Notes under the pieces: generated by a model
Told to the model about the DNA's origin: nothing
Databases searched by the model: none
Seen by the model: the letters and a program-made list of their open reading frames with translations, nothing else
NCBI GenBank assembly: GCA_023055355.1
Contig: JALJCS010000001.1
Location: forward strand, 47,993,381 to 48,057,380
Length of the DNA: 64,000 bases
Direction of reading: 5' to 3'
Source: Agelaius tricolor
Lineage: Eukaryota; Chordata; Aves; Passeriformes; Icteridae
Translations under genes and position numbers: made by a program
Shown: positions 40,901 to 50,700 of the stretch, piece after piece
Position numbering within the stretch: the stretch's first letter is position 1
How the letters are laid out: each line of letters starts with the position of its first letter

Positions 40901-43153
40901 CCTACAATGTTAATGAACTTTGAAATGTAATTAATTCCATGTGTATTGCAACTAAATAATCCTGCGAGAAGTCAGACCAAAATGAAAATGCTTTAGAGTA
41001 CAGAAGAGCTGTCTCCTTTGAGAACAATAGGAGGAAAAAAAAGTTAATAAGAACCTAACCCAGCCCTTTTTAAAAGCTTAGGCACCTCAGAAATGCATAT
41101 TGTGTCACCACAGACCTGACTATCTTGCCTTCAGTGTGTTTCTCCTACTCACACACCGGAAGGGCCTTCAAAACTGTAAAGGATTCCTGATCCATGCACG
41201 TGTGCACATGCAAAACAAAACTGAACGAGACAATCCTTTCTGGCCATCCTTTCCTCTCATGCCAAAGGAAGCATGCTGTCTACCTGCAAAAATAAAGTAT
41301 GGTAATGCTTCTACTTTTTAGAAAAGCTTGCCCTGAAGAATTCTGCGCTTTACATCATTCTATATATAAATGCACTATTACCAGAATAAAAATCCCAACC
41401 AATTCCCCTGAAAAAACCCTAAAAATCCTTCCGTTGTCCCTCCCTTCTACAGCTTATAAAAATTTGCACACAAAACACTGACACTTAGTTTAACTCTTTT
41501 CTTTAGATAGTCAGGTTTTCTTTTTTGTCCCTGTCTTAATAGGTTAACAGGAAAAAAATCAGATAGGTCAGGAAAAAAGAAAACAAAACCAAACCAAACA
41601 AACAAGAAAATCCAACCACAACACCCTACCAAAATACAGCCAATTCATACTAGCTTGATTTAAATAAAAAGTTTCCCTTGCTGCATAGTTTTTAATATTT
41701 TGAAGATTTTTGTAACAAACTCCCCAAATGCTCAGATTTCTTTCAGCTTCTTTTATGGTTATATTCCCCCAAATAAACACAACTGTTGCTCTAACAACTT
41801 TAAAGCTACCAAGCCCATCTTGGCCAAAATACCTGAGAACTTCCAATGTCATGAAGAGGGAGAGCAACACAGAAATTGTTTGAGGAACACAAGTGGACAC
41901 TTAAGACTTTTGCCTTGTATAGGAAACCACAGGAGAGGCAACTTTCACATGCAATTAAACCAGTGTACTTGTACAGGCTCCTGGCAAGTTCAACAGGGAA
42001 AATGTTTTAATTGACACGAACAACAAGTTTGCACAGCAAATACTGAAGATACAAAGGCTTTATGTTTTTATTGGCCATTAGAGGGTTGCTACCAGCCCTT
42101 GGAAATTCTCATTTCTGTAATTTGAAGCGTGTATATCTCACAAAGTCAAAGCAGAGGAGAATAAAGCAATGTAAAACCACTGCAGTTGCAGGGGAGTGGA
42201 GTCCCTGCTGCATTCCCCAAAAGCCACTGGGCTGTCCAAGATTTACGATTTGTGTCTTACTCATCTAAGGGAAGACTCTTCTCACTTCCTTCCACTGCTG
42301 GAGATGGTTTTCAATTAGTGAGCCAGGGTTACCTTGGCAGAACCAACAAGAAAGACCTCATTTGTGCAAATCCCAATACTGCAGCTCATTACTGGAAAGC
42401 CTGGCAGTTTTTAAACCTTCCTGGTTTTTGGAGATCATTTTTGGTCCAGAGCTGGTATGCACCCCCACACAGCAAATTTAAGCCTACTGGCAACAGATAC
42501 ACTTTTAAGTATCTTCCACAGATTCTTCAGAAACAACTCACATATGCCTATGCCCTCCCCAATAATTTCATGCTGAAAAACAGGGTCCCTCCCGATGGGA
42601 TGACTGCAGTGTGAAACTTGAGCCCTGTCACTGCAAGCCACATCCACAAGAGACAGCAGAAGCATCAGCTTTCCACAGACCTTCTGTACTCTGAATTACT
42701 GTGAGCTTGAAGTCAGAACAGGATAAATAACAAAACACAGCCTCATATCTACTACTCTACTCACATTTGCTCAGGATGACTCTGCTACAAAAGAAATGGC
42801 CATGTCAAGTGGAAATACTGAATACAGCTATTGCCTACCCTAAAAACTGCCATAATGTTTTTCCAAGATTCTCTCCAATCAGTATGGCAAGCAAAAGAAA
42901 AAGAGGCATATTTGGACAAGACACCAGAGAAGCCAGTCTGGGAGAGAAAAAAAAAATTACTAATAGTCTGAATATTCTGAAAACACATTCATCTTCCCCA
43001 CCTCCAAAGGAAAGTTAATAGAACTAGCAAATGTTCACACTACATTCCTTTGAAAATAAATGTATACCTCCTCCACAGCATATGATGCAGGCCTAATAAA
43101 AAAATTAAAGTTTTTCAAACCATGTGTTTTCACACTTGATTTTCTTTTATGCA

Positions 43154-43176
43154 CACACCTGCCTGATGCAGGTGTG
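43154..43176. other. Perfect 9-bp inverted repeat with E-boxes
   Basis: CACACCTGC and GCAGGTGTG form a perfect stem around a CTGAT loop. Each arm contains a CAGGTG or CACCTG E-box, the core bound by ZEB/SNAI-type repressors and some bHLH factors. Function is not demonstrated. Confidence 0.45.
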
Positions 43177-44637
43177 ATTTCTGTCCAGACCACTATTGAA
43201 GTTTGGTGTTGTTGCTCAGGAACTTCCTTTCAAGTTCTGAGGTAAAAAAAATCAAGCATTCCCCTCACAATAACATAACTAAACATCAGAAATGCACTGA
43301 AACTTGCAAATGCAAACAAAAACTCTGAAGCCAGACAAGATGACCCCTCCCACACTACGTAGGGCACAAACAGAAATCAATATTCCCTTTAGGCTACTCC
43401 TTGGTTTCAGTAGATTTAAATACAATGAGGGAAACTGCAAAATTCACATAACAAATATGGTTTACAAACTAACGGCTCTTTTTTTGGAGATGTGAACTTT
43501 AACACCATCATTTGTGGGTTGGAAGGACTACAAGGAAAGAGTTACTTGTACTGAATCTGTGGCTTCAGGGGGGAAAAAAGTTTGTTTTGTTTTTTTTCAA
43601 TGTCATGAAACTTCCCTCTGCTGTATAAGACACACATTTACATGTACAGCTTTGGTAGGCAGCAGGATGGGATGCCCAATACCTATTCCACCAAGCAGTT
43701 CTGTTAGCTCCCTGGAAGCCAATAAGCCTTCTCGTTACAAAAAAATATTGTTCCTAATTTGAAAGCCTTCTGAGCTGGACACCTCAAGGAGTATGCACCA
43801 CTCTAAAAAATTAAAACATAAAATGTTCAGTAATGTCACCCACGTGGATCAACTTTGACAACCCAAATGAAACTAGAGACCAAGGAAGTATACAGTAACT
43901 CCATAAAGCTGCATGCAAACAGACACCTCAGCACCCAAAGTACACCCCACCTGTCTGCAGAGGCAGCAGCACCATCTGCTTAGTGGGTGCCAGGACTCCA
44001 GCCAGCCACGAGGACTCTGCTGCCCTCTCAGCCACTAGCCTGGTGCAGGACGTTAGCCAAGCCTGCACCTCCTTAACATCCCAGGGCACTCAGGCACAGA
44101 AAGGAAATTCCTACACTAATTCATGTAACAAGTGCAGAAGTTCATTAGCAGAGATTAAAAGATCTGTCTGCTTTCTCCTGCGAGAATCCCCCACATCAAA
44201 AGAACCCCAAAACATTTTCAGTAAGACTACACTCCATCCCCAGGGGCTCATCACGTTCAGGCACACACAACAAAGGCTTTTCTGCACTTGCTGAGCTGAG
44301 CACCTCACAAAAATTATCCTGACCCATTCTCCAAGATGCAGTGGTTTCCAAGCCTTTCATCTGCAGGCCTCAGAAGATTTTCCAGCAGACATGCAACTAC
44401 TGGCTAGAGTGGTTAGGGTAATAGATCCTAGGGGTTTTTCCCCCCATTCCTTAAAAGCAGTGAAAAGGCCACAAGCTGAGTAAGCCTGCATTTCTTGCAG
44501 TCTATTTTCACCCAACCTAAGCAATATTTAGCCTTGAAGAAGATGAGAATTTAAAAATTGACAAAAACTTTTGTCTGAAACCAGAGATTGTGTTTAATCC
44601 CACTAAAGTATCAATCAATTGCAAACAAAATCTTCTA

Positions 44638-44988
44638 CCAGTGTGAGCTGTGCCTCTTTAGTCCAGAAAAGAGAAGAGTGAGAGGTGATCTCATTAATGC
44701 ATATAAATATCTCAAAGGTGGGTGCCAAGAGGATGGTGCCAGACTTTTCCATGATGCCCAGCGAGAGGACAAGGAGCAATGGCCATAAACTAAACCACAA
44801 GAAGTGGCAGAGCACTGGAACAGGCTGCCCAGAGAGACTGTGGAGTCTCCTTGCCTGCAGACATTCAAAACCCACCTGGATATGTTCCTGTGTTCACCTG
44901 CTCTAGGTGACCCTGCCTTGGGATGGGAGGTAGACGAGATGATCTCCAGAGATGCCTTCCAAACCTAGCAATTCTGTGATACTATGGC
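44638..44988 (+). mobile_element. CR1 LINE fragment, 3' end, plus strand
   Basis: This is the only long CR1 copy in plus orientation. It begins in the last part of ORF2 (translated [18 protein letters not shown]) and passes through GAGCACTGGAACAGGCTGCC and GAGACTGTGGAGTCTCC. It ends with GATGATCTCCAGAGATGCC and the terminal ATTCTGTGATACTATG. A short internal deletion removes the usual block between the CACAAGAAGT and GCAGAGCACTGG motifs. It is antisense to UST and about 1.9 kb inside intron 1. Confidence 0.9.
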
Positions 44989-45229
44989 AGAAAAATTGTC
45001 AGTTTCCTCTTCAGTGGAGGAATTTCTTCCTAATTGTAATATTAAAGGAAAAAAAGTCATTAAAACTCAAGCCAAAATTGTTTTTGTGTTCGTGAAATAA
45101 TATCCAAAACATTTTTCTTCTCCTATTTTCACTGACTTTTTACAGCAGATTTACAGAATAACATTTTCTGGAAGTGACTTCTGTTCTTCTGGTCCTATTT
45201 CCCCAAGAAAACAGGAAAAATTGACTTGG

Positions 45230-45425
45230 GCTGCTCAGAGGCTGGTCCAGCTGAGTTCTGAATATTTACAAGAACATCCCAACCTGCCTGGGTAGCCTGT
45301 TCCAACACCTGACTTCTCTCACACTGAAATCTTTTTTTCCTGATATCTCATTGGAATTTCTCTTGTTGCAACTTGTGTTTGTTATCTCTTGTCCTGCTGC
45401 CTCTCCATACTCTCTCACTAGTTAA
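45230..45425 (-). mobile_element. Degraded CR1 LINE fragment, minus strand
   Basis: The blocks CTGCCTGGGTAGCCTGTTCC, CACACTGAAATCTTTTTTTCC and TTGGAATTTCTCTTGTTGC, then TCTCTTGTCCTGCTGCC, match the complement of the CR1 3' UTR and late ORF2 in the right order. The terminal tail is missing, so the copy is truncated at both ends. Confidence 0.72.
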
Positions 45426-45740
45426 CTGAAGACAAGGGATAGTTTTCCCATAAGGAAAAGCAACACACACACTAAGGGCTGTATTCTTAAAATATTCAGA
45501 AAGTATGGACACATAGAAAAGGATCTGCAGCTTATTTTTCTGAAATACATGAACAGTATTTTAGTTTGTAACCTAACATTGTCTCTTACAGCTTGTACCT
45601 CTGCAGCATGTACCACCAAAGCCTCACCTCCACACACAAGTAAAGCAGACCAGCCAATGTGGCAAAAACTCACACCACAAATTATTCTGTAGTAATCCTC
45701 CTGTATTGAGAAACACTCGGTTTTTGTTCCCTATTTCATA

Positions 45741-46030
45741 TCACAGAATGGAACTATATGGTCTTTAAGGTCCCTTCCAATCTAAACCAATCTCGCCGCT
45801 ATGAGCAGGACCCACTTTCCACTAGACCAGGCTGATCAAATCCCCATCCAGCCTGGCCTTGAACAATACCAAGGATGGAGCATCCACAGCTTCTCTGGGC
45901 AACCTGTTCTGGTGCCTCAGTACTCTCATAGTGAAGAATTTCTTCCTAACAGCTAAACGAAATCTGCCCTCTTTCAGTTCAAAGTCATTTGTCCTGCCAC
46001 CACCTGAATTAGTCCTGCCAGCCTAAGGTA
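45741..46030 (-). mobile_element. CR1 LINE fragment with a micro-inversion in its tail, minus strand
   Basis: The fragment starts with the complement of the CR1 terminus (TCACAGAATGG) and continues with CACTAGACCAGGCTGATC, CCCCATCCAGCCTGGCCTTG, GGATGGAGCATCCACAGC, GGGCAACCTGTTCTGG and GTGAAGAATTTCTTCCTAAC. Between the terminus and the CACTAGACC block, 45752..45790 reads in the opposite orientation to the rest (see findings). It lies only about 400 bp from the CpG island. Confidence 0.85.
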
Positions 46031-46359
46031 CTTACTCAACCTCACGATAAACTCTTTTTCACACAACTCTGCTGAGCAGGGAAGAAACATCTAGCGATGT
46101 GGACGCTGGCTACAAAGAAAAACCACGTGAAAACTTGGGGTCAGCATGAGGGTGAGAACTGCAGGCCATAGCGTGGGGCTTACACCCGCTCCACCGGGGC
46201 ACCTCCTTCGGGGTTCCGCAGGCAACCAGGTTGGCAAAGCACCCGGGTGAGTTCGAATGTTCGAGCGCTGCTGCACTGACCCTGCTAAGCACACCCTTCT
46301 CTCCAGTCTCCAACCTCCTGCACAAGGATGGATGCTCGGTTCACAAAGTGCATCTGGAG

Positions 46360-46402
46360 TTTTTGGTTTTGTTGGGGGTTTTTGTTTTTTGGGGTTTTTT
46401 TT
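46360..46402. repeat. G/T-rich low-complexity tract beside the CpG island
   Basis: T-runs alternate with G5 and G4 runs (GGTTTTGTTGGGGG, TTGGGG). On the UST strand this is A/C-rich, within intron 1 about 510 bases after the donor. There are not enough G-runs for a convincing quadruplex. Confidence 0.7.
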
Positions 46403-46906
46403 GAACAGCATCATATGCTGTGGGCCATCGGCACACCGCTTGTCCTCTCCGGGGCACAGCGCTCGGCGGGGAGGCGCTGACAGCTCAGGGCGGCTGTGCC
46501 CGAGCTCCCCCGGTGCGCGACCCGCGGGCAGCGAGCGCTGCCCTGCGCTCCGCCCCGCCTCGGACCGACCTGGCGGCCGGAGGAGCCGGCACACCGCGCT
46601 CTGCCACGGCCACCGGGCACACAAAGAGCCGCCCGCGGGCGCACAGCGCTCCTGGGGCTGAGAAAGTCCCGAGGGGACTCCGCTTTGGCCAGCAGGAACT
46701 TGTGGCGGGGCGCGCCTCACGCTCGGTCCCGCTCCGGTGTCAGCGCTCACGGCGCCGCGTCCCGCCTGCCCAGCCCGCCCGGCAGCCCCGGCCTCTGGCC
46801 GCCCCAGCCCCGCGGCCGTGTCCCCGGTGCGGAGGGAGGGAGGCCCAGCCCAGCCGCCACGGGAGGTGAGGGAGAGCCGCAACAAGTCCCCGCCGCCGCC
46901 GGCCGC

Positions 46907-46916
46907 CCTTACCCAG
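46907..46916 (-). other. UST: UST exon 1 splice donor (phase 1)
   Basis: Read on the minus strand the junction is CTGG followed by GTAAGG, with the GT at 46912-46911. This agrees well with the vertebrate donor consensus. The exon ends after the first base of a Gly codon, so the intron is phase 1. This fits the next residues expected from the mammalian protein, where Gly-Asn-Ser-Thr follows the leucine. Similarity to UST ends exactly here. Confidence 0.88.
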
Positions 46917-47180
46917 ACAGTGCCGCAGGGCCAGCAGAAAGTGCGGGGGGCCCCCGTTGAGCTGGTAGAAGAGGGAGCCCAAACAGAAGAGCAGCAGTGT
47001 GGCCATGCAGAAGATGTAGTCGCGCAGCGAGAGGAAGGGCAGCAGAGAGAGGGGCCGCCGCCTCATCAAGCCCCCGCCCTGGCCCGGGCCCCCTCCCGCC
47101 GCCGCCGCCGCCGCCACCGCCGCCACGGGGGGCCAGGGCGCCGGGCATTCCCCGCCGCCGTGCTGCTGCTTCTTCTTCAT
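46913..47180 (-). CDS. UST: Uronyl 2-sulfotransferase, coding exon 1 (partial gene)
   Basis: UST transfers sulfate from PAPS to the 2-O position of uronic acid residues in dermatan and chondroitin sulfate, in the Golgi lumen (family knowledge). This exon gives 89 full codons plus the first base of codon 90. The start MKKKQQH and the block from RDYIFCMATLLLFCLGS through YQLNGGPPHFLLALR match my memory of the vertebrate UST N-terminus closely. Residues 1-53 form a basic, Ala/Gly/Pro-rich cytoplasmic tail (Ala tract 19-28, RRR 40-42). Residues about 54-73 are the type II signal-anchor, and the stem begins at about 74. The PAPS-binding and catalytic parts lie in later exons outside the window. 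The start has A at -3, a good initiation context. The frame stays open past the donor to 46740, but the similarity stops at the donor. The Ala/Gly-rich segment at 18-37 differs from the mammalian tail as I recall it. Confidence 0.93.
47097..47126 (-). repeat. UST: GCC-type triplet repeat coding an Ala tract in UST
   Basis: The plus strand reads as a nearly pure (GCC)n run with two CAC interruptions. On the coding strand it gives GGC-frame Ala codons with two Val codons at residues 19 and 22 and Ala at 20-21 and 23-28. It is a candidate length-polymorphic coding microsatellite in the cytoplasmic tail, immediately followed by a Gly-rich stretch. Confidence 0.8.
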
Positions 47181-47236
47181 CCTCCCCTTCGCCGCCGCCG
47201 GCTCACGCAGCCCGCCGGGGGAAGCGCATCCTCCAT
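47177..47236 (-). promoter_or_regulatory. Upstream ORF (19 codons) ending on the UST start codon
   Basis: On the minus strand an ATG at 47236 opens a 19-codon frame with an Arg-rich end (five consecutive Arg at 13-17, then Gly-Gly). Its TGA stop (47179-47177) overlaps the UST ATG (47180-47178) as ATGA. The uORF start has C at -3 and G at +4, a moderate to weak context, whereas the UST ATG has A at -3. If the leader reaches this far, the arrangement would allow leaky scanning or termination-reinitiation onto UST. The frame is certain from the sequence; transcription and translation are inferred. Confidence 0.5.
47203..47229 (-). promoter_or_regulatory. Second short upstream ORF (8 codons)
   Basis: A second ATG at 47229, in a different frame from both the 19-codon uORF and UST, has A at -3 and C at +4 and closes with TGA at 47205-47203 after eight codons. 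It is nested inside the longer uORF and ends 22 bases before the UST ATG. It could act as a minor translational brake if it lies in the mature leader. Confidence 0.4.
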
Positions 47237-47357
47237 CCGCCTGCCCGGCTCCGGCTGCCCGCGGCCGGGAAAGTTCCCGGGAGCTCAGGGGATCCGTCCC
47301 GTCCCCATCGCCGGCTGTCCCCGGCTCCGAGTCAGGCGAGAGTCCCCGGCGCTCCTA

Positions 47358-47383
47358 CGGCGGCGGCTGCTGCTGCTGCTGCT
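47358..47383 (-). repeat. CCG/CAG triplet repeat in UST leader or core promoter
   Basis: The plus strand shows three CGG units followed directly by five CTG units. On the UST strand this is (CAG)5 then (CCG)3, about 180-200 bases upstream of the ATG, probably within the 5' leader. It is short but compound, so it may vary in length. Confidence 0.6.
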
Positions 47384-47799
47384 ACGGAACGCCGCTAAGG
47401 GGAGGGGAAGGAGGTGGTCACCATCCCGCTCCCTGGGGCTCCTCTCCTCCCTCTCCTCCTCCGCCGCCGCTCTCGCTCCCTCTCTCCGCTCGGCCTCTCG
47501 CCCCGGTGTCAAGTTACAGCCAGCACTCCGCCGCCGGCCGCCTGCAACTCGCGGCCGACTTATGCGCGCCGCCCGGCCCCGCCGCCCCCCGCCCGGCCCG
47601 GCCCCGGAGCCCGCCCACCCCGGCCCGCCCCGGCCTCCGGTCCCGCCATGCGCCCGCCGCCTCTGCGCCAGCGACCCCTGCGGGCGCCGCCGCCGCCCGG
47701 CCCCGCCGGCACAACGCACCTGCCCCGGGCCGCCGCGCCCGCACATCGCCGGTGCCGAGCACGGTCCAACGCGGCGAGAAGGTCCGCTGCCTTAACATG

Positions 47800-50700
47800 G
47801 TGTAACATCGTTTGTGGGGGACGAAAGGGACCATCGCTCTTCTCCTTGCAGCCTTGCTGGGGCGATTGAAGCAGAGCTGTTGCCTACTGGGGACAAGGCG
47901 TTAGACAAGTACAGAAATTACAAAATTAAGATTGCACACAGAACCTTAATTTGACCCCATTGTACATATGGCTTATGATACAGTCTCTAATTACTCGATC
48001 ATGCTATTTTTCCTAGACAGCCACTGGTGGGTGAATGGCATTCAATCAGCGCTGAGCTGGGTAATAGCTTCATCCTCTTTATACAACATATGTCCCCAAT
48101 ATGTCCTGATGGCTTATTTGGAGCTTGTTCTTGGACATTGTCTGATGTAGAAATACATTTCATTCCCCATGCAGCTGTATTGCCAGCACAGCAGTGGAGG
48201 GAGGAAAGCTTGGGGTGGTAATGCTGGTTCACCATTTTGTTTTATTGACCTGGCTGGAATTGGGGATTTCCCAAGATCCTGCTCATGGCATCATATGAGA
48301 CTCTTCATTTCTAAGAAACAGAAAAATTCTATTCGCTGTGGTTTGTAAGAAAAATTGGAAATCAGAAGCCAAGTGTAACTCACCATGTAAGAAATTAAAA
48401 AGCAATCACACTTTTCCTTTTAAGGCTTAGAAAAGAAGTATTCCAGTTTAGGGGACCTGACTTAATCTTTTCACACTTAGAGCTGGAAATTTTTCTCAGG
48501 AGACTGCATTCAGATGTTTTTGCCACTTGCCCTGAAAGGCTTGGGTAAATGCTGCCTATGCTACTGACTTTGATTTTTTTTGTTGGCAACCAGCAGCAAA
48601 GGGTAAAATACAGAAATTAATCTTCCTGGTGTGGATAAGAGGATGAAGACAGAGTCTAACAATAAAGAACCATTCTTGTTGCATTCCTTGATAAAAAATA
48701 CTCTCATATTGCCTGAATAAACAGACCTGCTTAGTTTGGAGAGGAATCTCCTAGTTTTAGTTACACAGTTCTACAACATCAATGCACAGATGTTCCACAG
48801 TCTTATATAAAACCTGTAGCAAAGGCAAATTGAGGTATGACATATCATTTCTGAAAAAGAGAAAGTAACAGAAAAAAAAAAAATAAGCCCACTCTGGGCT
48901 AAGCCTTTAGGGCTCCAGTTCACTTGAAAACAAAAATAGCCAACACCTTTCACCAGATAAAGTCATAAATCTAATTGCATGGTTAAACTTCTTAATTCTC
49001 ATGAACATTTCTTTGAAACACTTAGGAAGTACTGGGGGCCTACTTACCATACTCTGCTTCCATTAATGTTTTAATGTTTTATACTCCTTTGAATACTTCA
49101 GTATCTACCTTGTATGGATACCAGTATCATCTTGCTTGGATGACAATATTGCAGATTTGGTTAATAGTGCTAGTTGCTGTTGCAGATGACAAACAGATAA
49201 GCTCTTACACTGAATGTTTGAGAAAAATGGATGCTTTGATGAGAAGACAGACAACACCTGTAAGGTGAATCAATAAATCTTTATTTTTCTGATTGCAAAG
49301 AATGTCTTTGATCTCTAGGCAGAGATTTAAAAAAAAAGGATGGAAAAAGAGACCAATCAATGGAACAAAATTTAAGTGGGAAGGCTGTATTGTTGAGAGT
49401 TCTTGCCATATTTCTAAGCATCAACAGATAAAAAACCCCATTTCTTGGGAGGAAGAAGAAATAGAAATCTCCGTTGTTGAAACATATGGTTAAACATGTA
49501 AATTAGCTGTAAAATTATTTACTTTCATATATGTGAACTGTTCCACCTATTGTTACCTATTATTACAACAAGAGCTCGGGCAATGTGCAGGAAAAGAAAT
49601 AAAATTTACATTGTGCCATATCTTGATACACTGAAACTGTTTTTCCTATTTTTATTTTTCCCCTATTATTCATCCACTTTAAAAAAAAAAGTGTGATTTT
49701 GTGTGCACAGTGTAAAGCAATTTTTTTATATATATATCTATATAATATATATATATATATCTCCTTAAATTATTATGTTCTGTTCACACAAAAACTCCCA
49801 AAGAATTCAAAACACAAGCTGCACAAGAAAAGAATATTATGATTTAAAAGCCAAGTATTGACACTTACTTAAGGGTAGGCCAAAGGTAAGAGTTTTCAGA
49901 CAAGCTTGTTTTGACTTGTAGAGGGTATGACTTAAAATTTTAATTGTGTGATGTTCCTGTTTTGTTCAGAGGACCACTGCCTTGTGGAGTGCATGGGACA
50001 GACACTGTGCAGCCTTTCAGTTTATGTTTAATCTCTTTGTTCAGCATATGTCCTCAAGCTTTGTTTAAAGCTGTTTAATCCTGCTTGTTATGTGGAATTA
50101 TTGACATCGTAGCAGGCTTTTCTACAGCATTTATTGTTACAGTACCTTGAGCATACAAGGAATGCCTATGAATTACATTCATGAGGTGTAGGGAATATCA
50201 ACATTTTACTTATTGGGAATTGAGACAGAGAGATTAAGGTTAAATATGCCTATTCATTTTGGTTGCCAGCCTTGAGGTGACTGGGGTTTGCCTTGGTGAA
50301 ATAGTTAGCATGACACAGTGCTTTGTACATTTGACATCAGATGCAGCTGTGAATGCCAACTACTACATATCAGACCCCAGGCTCTCAAACCTAACAGCAA
50401 GTGTAAAAAGAGCACTCGGTGGCCACCTGTAGTTCAAGTGATGCACCTGACATCATGTAGGAGAGCTCTGGGGCTAGCAGGCACAGAATCAATCATTTTC
50501 AGAGTGGTATTCACTGAGCAGTCCTCATCCTCTGCTTGCCCTGACCTTGTGTTGCTGTTTTTCCTCACCCTTCTAGATCTGGTCTCAGCTCCAAGATTTT
50601 TGTCCAAATCTGTTTTCTTCCATGACCTCATCCAGACTAGGTCCAGCTTTTGCTCAGAATGAATCTCTCTTCTGGCTGCAACAGTTGCAGCAAGGAGGAC

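Larger units (their letters stand above)
30836..44637. other. Intronic, mostly featureless
   Basis: Long AT-rich unique sequence. It holds the T15 run, the A-rich tract at 37862, A/C-rich low complexity at 35090-35155 and 41580-41600, and the E-box hairpin at 43154. A 122-codon minus-strand frame at 33330-33698 lies in a GC-richer piece but resembles no protein I know. Confidence 0.65.
1..46912 (-). other. UST: UST intron 1 (5' part, continues beyond position 1)
   Basis: Everything left of the exon 1 donor is interpreted as the first intron of UST, because no acceptor followed by the expected second-exon protein was recognised on the minus strand. UST is a large gene with a very long first intron in mammals (general knowledge), so a 46.9-kb intronic stretch is plausible. 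The sequence is AT-rich with stop codons in all frames. It contains CR1 fragments, one solo LTR, homopolymer runs and a few GC-rich patches, listed separately. A small exon of another transcript cannot be excluded by eye. Confidence 0.8.
46430..47790 (-). promoter_or_regulatory. UST: CpG island promoter of UST
   Basis: Composition changes abruptly from AT-rich to strongly GC-rich with dense CpG, and returns to AT-rich at about 47800. The island covers UST exon 1, its 5' leader and the start of intron 1. Upstream of the exon, 47570..47720 has many Sp1/KLF-type GGGCGG or CCGCCC cores. I see no TATA box at a sensible distance, which is typical of CpG-island promoters with dispersed start sites. 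The transcription start cannot be fixed from sequence, but lies most likely between about 47240 and 47780. Long open frames on both strands here are a by-product of the low stop-codon frequency in GC-rich DNA. Confidence 0.88.

Noticed and set aside
46360..46402. Telomere-like or quadruplex-forming G/T tract
   Set aside because: There are only two G-runs of four or more, and no TTAGGG units.
46091..46885. A 264-codon minus-strand open frame downstream of UST exon 1
   Set aside because: It lies in intron 1 within and beside the CpG island and runs in a frame unrelated to UST. The composition is low-complexity and no motif was recognised.
46737..47795. A 352-codon plus-strand open frame across the CpG island
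   Set aside because: It is Pro/Arg/Ala-rich, lies opposite UST exon 1, and open frames run in almost every frame of this GC-rich block. It is explained by the lack of AT-rich stop codons.
49074..49300. Short ORF followed by GTAAGG and AATAAA, looking like an exon
   Set aside because: Donor-like and polyadenylation-like words are frequent in AT-rich DNA, and the 64-residue peptide is not recognised.
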